Shown in pieces: positions 21,901-29,098 of a stretch of 29,098 bases of DNA. Origin of the DNA: Amoebophrya sp. AT5.2. Its lineage: Eukaryota > Sar > Dinophyceae > Syndiniales > Amoebophryaceae. The stretch's first letter is position 1; every line of letters begins with the position of its first letter. Both the position numbers and the translations under genes were made by a program. The stretch covers positions 1 to 29,098 of the forward strand of contig RXOD01004093.1 in the NCBI GenBank assembly GCA_005223375.1. Direction: 5' to 3'. The notes beneath the pieces were generated by a model. It was not told the origin of the DNA and made no database searches. It saw nothing but the letters and a program-made list of their open reading frames with translations.

Positions 21901-24080
21901 CCTTGGGGACGCCTTGGAACGGTCCGGAGAGCCGCTGGCGAATGCCGGCGCGACCGCCCTTGCTTCGGTTCCGATGATTGGTGCGGCCAACTCCTTCGGG
22001 CGCCTCCGCCTGCTCGTCCTGTTCGTCCATGTGGATCGCGAGCCAGCGCTCAACGAAATGCTCCTTCATCGCGTGGAGCTCGGCCCTGTAGTCGAAGCGT
22101 TTGATATACAACTGATAGAAAAGATACACGAGGAAGTACTCTAAAACTAAATCATGGTTGAAGTATTTGAAGTTCTAGATCATCTAGACTAGTTCTAGTT
22201 CACTCATTCTTGTCTTAGTCTTCGCAAGAAATCAAATGCAAGAACTGCGCATTGGAAATGTTCTCCGAACAAGTTGGCACTTAGATTTATAGGATATGCG
22301 TATGCCATAGCCAAGGACAGCCTACGCCTACCATATGTGGTCCAGCCAGGACTCGCTGACTCGATGTAGGCACGGCGCCACGCCTCCGCAGTAGCCCACT
22401 ATGGCCGACTCGAACTCGTCACCGATTTCCTTTTCCGAGGTTTTTCGAACTGCTGTCCGACCTTTTGTTCCGACGCTCTGGCTCTGTCGGCGCGCGATCT
22501 CGAATTGGGCCAGCTTCCATAGCAACCGATTTTCATTCCCGCAGTCCTCGGGGAGGTCGTAGCACTCTGACCAGTCCGTGAGGCGCAATCGCATGGGATT
22601 CGCGGACCCTCGCTCCTGGGCGCCGACGTGGTCGTGGAGATACAGCTGCTGATCTTCCCCGCTTCCTGATCCTGTTCCTCCTCGACGTCCCGCGGCTGCG
22701 GCGCCTCCGCCGGAACTGCTCCGCGTTCCGCCACCTCCCGCTGGGAACATGCCCTGCAGACCCGCGGCGCGCCAGAGCTGGTTCTTGTGAGCGCAGAGCT
22801 GGAGAGCCGACGGGAGGTCACCGATGCGCAGCAGGTGGTACAGGTCTCTGGAGAAAATGCGCTCTGTCTGGCAGTCGTCGTGGTGCAGGATTTTGTGGCG
22901 GGGGGCGTCGGGATGAAACGCCTTTCTACCCCCGTCGGCGGACGAGCTGCCGGGGAGAGTTGTAGAGCCGCCGGGGCCCCCGCGCGAGGAGGACCCCACG
23001 GAAAGACTGCTGGGGCGCGGCAGCTTGGACCTGCGGTCGTGAGAGATTCTCGAGGAGGTCGTCTTCTAAAATAAAAATTCGCCTTTCTATGATTGCTTCC
23101 AAATGTGCCACCTCGGCCATCCCCATCTACGCAACGCGGCCATATTTAATTTGAAAAGGCAGGGGGATAATATTGGAAAACATACCGCTAACGGACGGAC
23201 GAGGCCGCCTAGCTAAGTTAAGTAGCCCAGCAAAGTAGCAACTCCAACTGTGTTTTTTTAGCTAAAAAATTGATTGATATTTGGATGTAGTACTGCGTTC
23301 TCAGCTGTTTGATGGTTTGTGCGTACTCAACCGCTGGGGGGTCGTGACGTGCCACCTGCTCGTGCTCCTCTTCCAGCAGCCCCTTCCGGAAGGCGAACGG
23401 CACGCGGTCGCACTCGTTCTGCAGATATTTGTACACCCAGCGTAGCCAGCGCAGAATCCCAACGAAGCTCCTGTAGCTCTGCGACCTCGCAGTGGCCAGA
23501 CGCAAAAAGTCCGCCTCGGTGGAATACAAGTGGGCTGTTGTGGTCGAGGAGGAAGGAAGGTGAAAGATGAGAGTCTGGCAGACTAAGTACATCGAGGACG
23601 GTTCCGGAACCTGGAGCCTCACATAGTAACCGCATCATGGCAAAAATGCTGATGGCGAAAAAGTAAACTCACTCTACTTTTTTTTTGTCAGATCGAGCCT
23701 CTCCCCTATAAGCTGGCTCGATAGTGTGGACCACTTTACTAAGTAGTTAACTAGTTCTTGATGTTCTAGCGGACTTTTCAGAAGTGCAAGTGCGTTACGA
23801 TTACGTTCCCATTCCGCGTACCAACAGAAGTAAAACAAAGAAACGAAACAAATATTCCACTGTCTGTACCTTCTTTCTCCACGGCTGGCGCCGTCTCTCC
23901 TGCCTCCTTTTCATTGTGCTCCAAGAACCACAGAAGGTGCCACGTGATGTACACATGCTTTTCAGCCTCGCCGGATGGGTTCTTTTCCAAATCCAAAATC
24001 GCCTCCTCAATGAAATAGTCGAGCGTCGCCAGGGTGTCGGTCACTGGCTGGGCGCTGTGGTTGGCACCGAATCCCAACAT
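18980..24080 (-). CDS. NUP107: Nucleoporin Nup107/Nup84 (five exons)
   Basis: Inferred exons are 24080-23870, 23534-23294, 23030-22331, 22174-21543 and 21353-18980, about 1,385 residues. The family signature is in exon 3: HPDAPRHK, then LYHLLRIGDLPSALQLC..NQLWRAAGLQG near residues 215-245, matching the Nup107 'iR.G...eA..lC....qpWRAA.L.G' block. NRLLWKLAQFE and ESWLDHIW follow, and exon 4 continues YFNHDLVLEYFLVY. Nup107 is an alpha-solenoid scaffold of the Y-shaped complex in the nuclear pore. Human NUP107 is about 925 residues; the extra length here is mostly Ser/Ala/Gln-rich linkers in exon 5. Introns 1 (335 bp), 2 and 4 (189 bp) have phase-consistent GT-AG ends. Intron 3 does not. The exon 3 start is uncertain, because a second open frame (from ATGGGG at 23126) also looks coding. 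The ATG at 24080 is the first usable in-frame methionine. Family call strong; N-terminal structure provisional. Confidence 0.82.
22175..22330 (-). other. NUP107 intron 3 with non-GT-AG boundaries
   Basis: To keep both the conserved ESWLDHIW end of exon 3 and the NFKYFNHD start of exon 4 in one frame, about 156 bp must be removed between ATATGG and AACTTC. Because a G can belong to either side, the ends read GT...TA or TA...AG, never GT...AG. No GT-AG pair near this site gives a matching phase. The intron is CTAG-rich at its 3' end. Confidence 0.5.
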
Positions 24081-25024
24081 TTTTCCCTTCCGCCCGTTTC
24101 GTCGTCGTCGTCGCGCTGTCGCTGTGAGTCTTCGTTCAGTCCGAGGAAAAAGCCAGAAGATTTCCCTGTTTCCTCAATAAGGCTCGCTGGCAAAACGTAG
24201 CCTTCGTGCTCATTTCAGCGTGAGCATCAGCTTCAGGAGCGAGCGTGCGCAAGCGCATATACAACGAAGTTGTACATGCATAAAGTTAAAGGGATTTCAA
24301 TTTTTTACGCTACTTAAGCATATCGTCGTCGCAGTCGAAGTCGATAGCGTTCCGCTACAGAAAACAGGAGGGGCGCACGGCAATCGATGGCGAATCGATC
24401 TACAACAGTGACATAGTTCCGATCCGTTTTCGCCCGCAGCGAGCTCTGGTGATGCATCCATGCTACAAGGAAGAAAGCAAGTTTTGGTCCGCAGCTGTTG
24501 GAAACTCAAACAATAACGTGAAGGTCGCACAAGTACTTCTAGCACTAGGCGGTACAGTAGACGGTCAAGAGCAACGAGACCCTCAGAGAACTGATTTGGT
24601 GTCGGCTGTCGGCTGATCTGATGATGGGTCACGACGAGGTCGAACGGAGCTTGATTCACGGCTGATCTGAAGGAATGATCTTTTCGTGCGACAAACGAAA
24701 ATAGCTGTGGCGGGCACAACAAGAGCCAGCGAACCCATCGATCTTCAGTCTGGTGAGGTCTGCAGAGTCGCTCTCGATCGCTGCAGTGAGGCGATTGGCT
24801 ATACCTACTTACAGCAGTCATTCTGCAGCTTCTGATTATTATTTCAAAAAAGAGCAGTATCTACGTCGTTTTCAGCCGCACTGATGAAGATCTTCCTGAT
24901 GAGAAAGTGATCATGATTCATTGTCCACGTCGGAGCAACTAGTTGTACACCTGACGAACCACATGGATATTACTTTCTTAAGATCAAGGGACAAAATGCG
25001 CTGTGCAGCAAAACCTGGCTCCTG
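24081..25024. other. Interval without a recognised gene
   Basis: About 0.9 kb upstream of NUP107. A minus-strand ATG frame (24821-24297, 174 codons) is the longest open frame, but it lacks domain motifs, is scattered with Cys/Ser/Arg and has noncoding-like composition, so I do not call it a gene. A 12-base direct repeat, CGGCTGATCTGA, occurs at about 24607 and 24658. The region should hold the NUP107 upstream sequences. Confidence 0.45.
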
Positions 25025-26587
25025 CTAAATTTGGTAGATCTGTGGTTGTTTCCATTTATTTGCGTAGTAGTCGTTCACCAGCGCGTTTTGCAGATTCCCC
25101 GACTCCAGCACGCCTTTCACCAAGTGGGCCGGCACGTGTCCTCCCCGCCCTGCCGAAACCGCATCCAGCCCCCCGCTCCCGTATATCGCGGTTTTGTTGG
25201 CAACCGCGTCCTCCTTCGTCGCGCCGTTCGCTGGTATCCCCGACGCGTCCACCTGCCCAGAGAGTTTCTCTGACAGGTTATTCTTCATCTTCCCGCCGCT
25301 TGTCGTAGTAGTAGGACCCATCAGATACTCCTTTGCGTCCATTACGTCGGTTCCCAGCAGCCCCAGCTCGAGCACGTCGCTCGCCGTCGCGGTGCTTGTT
25401 GTAGTAGCTCCCCGAACTACGGTTTTCTCTCCCATCAGCTCCGCCTCGAGCACGTCCCTCGCCAGCGGTCGTGGCGGCTTCTTCGCCAGGCCCACCGCGT
25501 TTGTCACGCTGGAAAGCAAGCCGCCATCGTGCCGGAGGTCGGCGGCCTGTACGCCGAATAGGAGGCGGTCCACCACCGCGTTGTCGGCGAACGTCGGGTT
25601 CAAACTCGTGTCCGTTTCGAACGAGTAGGCTCCGCTGTCGTCGTAGTCCGCCGCAGAAATCGCAGGAAGTTGTGGCCCGTCCTCGAGGCTGAGCGCTTCG
25701 CCCTGGCCCAGCCGGGGATTGCCGAAGTTGGTCGTCACAATCATTTCGTACACCTGGCAGGGGCGAAATGGATCCGCGCACACACCGTCGGTCAAAACCG
25801 GCTCGCTTTGTCCAGACGGCATATTGCTCCACGTTTTGAAGTTTTTATACGCCTTCAGCGCCGGATTTCTGTCGTAGCTCGGAGGCGGAAAGGACGACGT
25901 GATACTTCCGCTGTTCTTTACAAGATTACTGCCGCTTCCGCCCGCCGAACTGCTCCGTAGCAGCGCTGCGATTTTCGCGTCGATTGCTCTCTCCTCCGCG
26001 GTCATCTTGGCTTTCCTCGCAGAGGCCAACTTGCGCGCCACGGAGGGTTTGCCCACGAAGGGATGCGGCCGGCCTGTAAAGGGCTCTGCGGCGCCCGAGC
26101 TACCGAGAAAAAACTCGCCCACGGCTTCCTTCACCTTCGTGATGCCGGCAGTCAATTTCTGCCTCAACGACTTTTCCAGCACAGCCGCGTTCCACCGGCC
26201 AAACTCTTTCAGCCGCTCGTACTCTTCTTCCGAAGACGCGTACCCGCACAACTTCGGAAACCGCAGCAGCCCGTGTTTTTCCTTCTCCGTCCCACCAGCA
26301 CCCGCTAAGGATGCGAACGCTCCCCCTTCAACCCGCCCGTATTCCTCGTTTCGAAAGAGGTTGAGGTGCGGATGGAACCAGCCTCGCATAGGTGGCATGG
26401 TCTCGGAAAGGTATTTCGTGGGTTCCTTGAACACGAAGTCCACGTCCCACAAAATGCGATCCGGATCGTTGTGGTCCCGCACGCGGACGTGCGCTTGCCG
26501 AATAGGCTTCTTGAACACAATGAAGGGATGCTTGTACTCGTTGAAGATACCTTCAGTATTTTTACGATAGAGAGCGATACGAATCAT
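25025..26587 (-). CDS. Unrecognised 520-residue protein
   Basis: A single open frame ends with a stop at 25025. The frame also has ATGs at 26761 and 26740, but the upstream gene ends at 26745. The region between is pyrimidine-rich and ends in TTTCATCAG, six bases before the ATG at 26587, which is therefore preferred. The first 110 residues look like a folded, conserved-type domain (IALYRKNTEG, PFIVFKKPIRQAHVRVRD, ILWDVDFVFKEPTKYL, RGWFHPHLNLFRNEEYG). The middle is basic and Ala/Ser-rich, with AKMTAEERAIDAKIAALL probably helical. The C-terminal half is low complexity with Thr/Ser runs and ends NDYYANKWKQPQIYQI. No signal peptide, membrane segment or known family was recognised. Confidence 0.65.
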   Translation of the reverse strand: MIRIALYRKNTEGIFNEYKHPFIVFKKPIRQAHVRVRDHNDPDRILWDVDFVFKEPTKYLSETMPPMRGWFHPHLNLFRNEEYGRVEGGAFASLAGAGGTEKEKHGLLRFPKLCGYASSEEEYERLKEFGRWNAAVLEKSLRQKLTAGITKVKEAVGEFFLGSSGAAEPFTGRPHPFVGKPSVARKLASARKAKMTAEERAIDAKIAALLRSSSAGGSGSNLVKNSGSITSSFPPPSYDRNPALKAYKNFKTWSNMPSGQSEPVLTDGVCADPFRPCQVYEMIVTTNFGNPRLGQGEALSLEDGPQLPAISAADYDDSGAYSFETDTSLNPTFADNAVVDRLLFGVQAADLRHDGGLLSSVTNAVGLAKKPPRPLARDVLEAELMGEKTVVRGATTTSTATASDVLELGLLGTDVMDAKEYLMGPTTTTSGGKMKNNLSEKLSGQVDASGIPANGATKEDAVANKTAIYGSGGLDAVSAGRGGHVPAHLVKGVLESGNLQNALVNDYYANKWKQPQIYQI

Positions 26588-26744
26588 GACAGACTGATGA
26601 AATGAAAACATAAACAAAGCAGAGCAGATGACACTACTACTGTGAAGATGGAACGATTGTATCTGGTGTACCATTGATCCATTTTGTTCATGCTGAGCAG
26701 CAACCTTCCCACGTTTCTTGTCCTTCTGATAGATGTACATAGAA

Positions 26745-27274
26745 TTAGAACTTCGAACCATCCTCGGGCTGGAGAATCGGCTGTAGTTCGATTTCTCTCG
26801 GCCGCCGGATAAATCTGTTTACTGATACTGTAAGAACAAAGTATGAGTAGGCGTTGGTTGTAGATGAGCTAAAGGTGCTTCAGGGCGAAATCAAATTCAG
26901 ATTGAAATCATGGATTATGTTGCACCTCCCGGCACGGCTTTTCCGCATTCGCTCCAGGTTTTTGCCGCCCATTTTTTTTCGTCCCCCACGTTGCTGTACT
27001 CGACCAGGTTTTGCTCTAGAAAGAGCGGCGTGGTTCCCCGCCCGTGGTATTTCCAGTACTTCTTGCCGAGTGTGTCCCCGTACGGGTTGCTGAAACCGTC
27101 CTTGTTCCCTTGCCAGTCGCCGTACAGCTTCCGCCACTTGCTCTCGACGTCCGAACCTGGGTTGTAGTCCAGCCTTCTCTTCCGCATGATTGCGTCCTCC
27201 ATCTCCGCTCGGTCCGCGCTCTCCCTCGCGTACGGTACTAGCTCTTGCCGCACCCACTTTCGGTACGATGACAT
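26745..27274 (-). CDS. Unrecognised 143-residue basic protein (two exons)
   Basis: Exon 1 (27274-26926) starts at the first ATG after an in-frame stop and ends GGGAG|GTGCAA in phase 1. Exon 2 (26827-26745) follows the strong acceptor TGTTCTTACAG, also phase 1, and ends in TAA. The 98-bp intron is the shortest supported here. The product is compact, charged and aromatic-rich: YRKWVRQELVPYARES, MRKRRLDYNPGS, WRKLYGDWQGNKDGFSNPYG, KYWKYHGRG, and a C-terminal NRFIRRPREIELQPILQP. It has the look of a small conserved subunit of a larger complex, possibly mitochondrial, but I recognise no family. Its stop lies about 160 bp upstream of the next gene's preferred start. The exon join is well supported by phase and by coding quality on both sides. 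Confidence 0.62.
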
Positions 27275-27540
27275 CAACAGTTACAAGCCAAAACAATGCA
27301 TTTCTAGAGCAGAGGACATCTTTGGATGAAAACCGGACGCCACTCGTTCCCGGTGCCGGACCCTCGCCCCCGATGCCGGACGCGAGAAGGTCGCTGGAGC
27401 ACCGGCGGGAGATGAGCCATTCTCCACTAGAGGCGGGGAAGATCTTTCAACAGCTGGAGATATCCAAACAGGACGGGAGGGGGGAAGCACCAGGAATTTT
27501 CGACACTCTAGGTTTACAACGGCGGCAGCAGTCCCAGTGA
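27268..27540 (+). CDS. Possible small plus-strand ORF of 90 residues
   Basis: A plus-strand ATG at 27268 opens 90 codons ending in TGA at 27538-27540. The product is hydrophilic, with EHRREMSHSPLEAGKIFQQLEI resembling a short amphipathic helix. Its start overlaps head-to-head by a few bases with the minus-strand 143-residue gene, and it fills the gap before the next minus-strand gene's stop. The minus strand is also open here, so this may be chance in GC-rich DNA. No family recognised. Confidence 0.25.
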   Translation: MTSTVTSQNNAFLEQRTSLDENRTPLVPGAGPSPPMPDARRSLEHRREMSHSPLEAGKIFQQLEISKQDGRGEAPGIFDTLGLQRRQQSQ

Positions 27541-27554
27541 TGTGCTATTTTTTC

Positions 27555-28582
27555 TCACAGCACGAGCTTCAGGATGGCCGCCCCTGCTGTCCTGGCGGCA
27601 GCGCGGTCTTGTGATGTTGAGGCCAAGGATTGCTCAAAACGGGCCAAAAGAGGGAACGGCTGTTTTGAAAAGATGCGTCTGACGATGCATTTTTTTAAGG
27701 TGTAAAACAGTCCGAAGTACGACGTGCCGGCGAGCACGTCCGCCATGCGCACCTTAAACACGTCTTTTTCCCGCTCCTTCAGAATCTTTAGACTCCGCAG
27801 CCCCGCCAGCGCCAGGACATTGGCGGCATTCTCCGCTGCCGACCCCAGCGCCGAAAACGCGTCCATCGGGTCGTCGGACGAGTTCTCCACCGCGGTCGTG
27901 GTCTTCTTCACGAGCGCCTTAAAGAGGTAGTAAACCCATCTCTACGTTCATACCCAGACTTTTCCTAACGGACGCCAACTGCAGGGACACAGGCAGCGCG
28001 ACACTCCCGCCCACACATCTTGGCTTCCGTGGTTCGCCCAGAGGAAAAGATATCGGCGCCGTTCTGGAACTCTGAAACCCATACCCAAAAGAACGACGTC
28101 AGAATTCTAGAAAAATTCTGGCAAAAACCCATACTCCAGAACGTAGCTGGGCAAATATTGGCGCGTATTCTTGCCCATCGGTATGGGTTTTTTTCTATTG
28201 GGAATCGCTTGCATTTTGGCTCGTATTTTCTGCTGCTCTCTTTAAAGAGGTTAAGCCCTCTGCCGACAAGTATGGGTTTCCAAACTTCCAGATTCTGGAA
28301 CTTGGCCTACTCAAGTATGACCTTTTGACGTTGAAAGTTCCAGACAAAAGGCCAAGGATTCGCATCGGCTTCCTCCCATGCAATCGGCCCACAGCTCACC
28401 CGTCGGTGGAACTTGGCCCTCGCCAGCCAATAGGAAAAACCTGGGCACGTTCTGGATCTGGAAGATGGGTTCTGTCCCTCCATACGCTCTTTCAGAAAAT
28501 CGGCGCCCTCGCCCATCGCCTCCTTCGCGACCTCGGAGACCGACTGCTTCAGTTCTTTCCCCACCTTGGTCACGGAGCCCAT
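27555..28582 (-). CDS. Unrecognised 172-residue helical protein with repeat-rich intron
   Basis: Exon 1 begins at ATG 28582 with an amphipathic start (MGSVTKVGKELKQSVSEVAK, then EGADFLKERMEGQ). The C-terminal exon reads YYLFKALVKKTT, DAFSALGSAAENAANVLALAG, FKVRMADVLAGTSYFGLFYTLKK and ends AGAAILKLVL at a stop at 27555. A GT-AG join of 28449 to 27939 is phase-consistent (phase 2). A join exactly at the inverted-repeat ends, 28472 to 27932, is also in frame. The protein is mostly helical, Ala/Lys-rich and without a signal peptide. No family recognised. The 3' exon is convincingly coding; exon 1 is probable. Confidence 0.5.
27933..28471. repeat. Nested inverted repeats within an intron (introner-like element)
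   Basis: Three inverted pairs built on ACCCAT are nested one inside another: AACCCATCT (27933-27941) with AGATGGGTT (28463-28471); GAAACCCATAC (28074-28084) with GTATGGGTTTC (28270-28280); AAAAACCCATAC (28123-28134) with GTATGGGTTTTT (28181-28192). All matches are exact. The outermost pair lies at the two ends of the intron of the 172-residue gene. Shared flanks such as CCAGAACGT and GGAACTTGGCC suggest related copies. A terminal-inverted-repeat mobile intron, perhaps with nested insertions, would explain it. Confidence 0.65.
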
Positions 28583-29098
28583 CGACTATGAAGGGACCAA
28601 GTGGTAAGTCTAAGTGGCTAAGTGGTATAGCGTATAGTAATACATTTATTTTTTTCCATTTCCACCCTCATATGCCGTGCCCCCCTCAGCGGGGGCAGAA
28701 ACGACACCGAACGCAGAGGCTAAGATCTCATCGGACAGAGGTCCGCAGAGCTCGCTCAAACGCTGACTTTGGGGGGCGGCTTTTCGGGGTCCCCTTTGGG
28801 GATCCAAAGGAGAGCAGGGCCGCAGCAGCAACGCGCGCGATTTCTCGCGGTCGGGGGTAGGGTTGGCACTCCTGCGCCCTCCCTGTAGCTGACAACCAAC
28901 CGCTACCCTGGCCGCACTCTTTACTTTATTTGTCCTGCTTTTAATTAGACTCCATCACCACTCTAGGTAGTCAGTGGCTTTCCCCACCTAGCCCTTTCCG
29001 TCTGTGCGACCGCCATCCCCTACCCCCCACAGCGGGGCATCTCTGAAACCGCCCGGCGCTTAGCGCCTTGACGCAGTCGCCACCTAGGGCAATCCGCC
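28583..29098. other. Noncoding segment dense in GC-rich hairpins
   Basis: No convincing gene is seen in the last 0.5 kb. Several short perfect stems occur: 28679-28696 (GCCCCC/GGGGGC), 28786-28794 (GGGGTCCCC), 28793-28810 (CCTTTGG/CCAAAGG), 29025-29037 (CCCC/GGGG) and 29055-29067 (GGCGC-TTA-GCGCC). Two share a CCCCCC-NCAGC-GGGG core. This may be a repeat family or the edge of a mobile element cut by the window end. Plus- and minus-strand frames here have no protein-like features. Confidence 0.5.
28599..28628. repeat. Short tandem AAGTGG-type repeat
   Basis: Three adjacent copies of a TAAGTGGNTA-like unit lie just upstream of the 172-residue gene's start codon on the minus strand. Simple-sequence repeat; any promoter role is unknown. 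Confidence 0.5.

Noticed and set aside
24297..24821. 174-codon minus-strand ATG frame as a gene
   Set aside because: No domain, signal or coding-like composition; it lies in otherwise noncoding DNA upstream of NUP107.
25899..26570. Plus-strand open frame of 223 codons
   Set aside because: Antisense to the 520-residue gene, with no independent evidence.
28211..28223. GCATTTTGGCTCG, matching 11 bases of the dinoflagellate spliced leader
   Set aside because: The rest of the leader and its following donor context are absent; an 11-base match could well be chance in 29 kb.
1..29098. tRNA, rRNA or CRISPR arrays
   Set aside because: Both strands were scanned by eye for tRNA box motifs, rRNA-like blocks and regularly spaced repeats; none was found.

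Overview
The window looks like nuclear DNA from a protist, most plausibly a dinoflagellate-lineage alveolate. The genes are split by short introns (about 100-410 bp, mostly GT-AG with GTA-type donors and several AG|G acceptors). Coding DNA is GC-rich and intergenic DNA is AT-richer. Almost every convincing gene lies on the minus strand, like the long co-oriented gene arrays of dinoflagellates. One intron carries terminal and nested inverted repeats and another does not fit GT-AG splicing. Both recall the introner-rich genomes of Amoebophrya-type Syndiniales, but this placement is inference; no rRNA, organelle gene or clear spliced leader was found to fix it.

Layout, left to right. 0.2-7.4 kb: a three-exon, about 2,200-residue very large GTPase of the VLIG type. 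7.4-8.8 kb: noncoding. 8.8-10.4 kb: a METTL13-like class I methyltransferase, probably joined to an upstream exon encoding a signal-peptide-like leader. 10.5-13.4 kb: sparse DNA with a short two-exon ORF and a 61-residue MGNC-start repeat protein. 13.4-15.8 kb: a three-exon, divergent Ppx/GppA-like phosphatase with a signal peptide and a second hydrophobic leader segment. 16.9-18.0 kb: a secreted or membrane-anchored cysteine-rich protein. 18.3-18.7 kb: a possible plus-strand gene. 19.0-24.1 kb: a five-exon nucleoporin of the Nup107/Nup84 family. 25.0-28.6 kb: three unrecognised genes, the last interrupted by the repeat-rich intron. 28.6-29.1 kb: noncoding DNA dense in GC-rich hairpins.

The genes do not form an obvious pathway. 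They are a mixed housekeeping set (nuclear pore scaffold, methyltransferase, phosphatase) plus a large GTPase and small lineage-specific proteins. Exon joins were worked out by hand from splice signals, reading phase and protein-family motifs; joins marked as inferred need transcript data.
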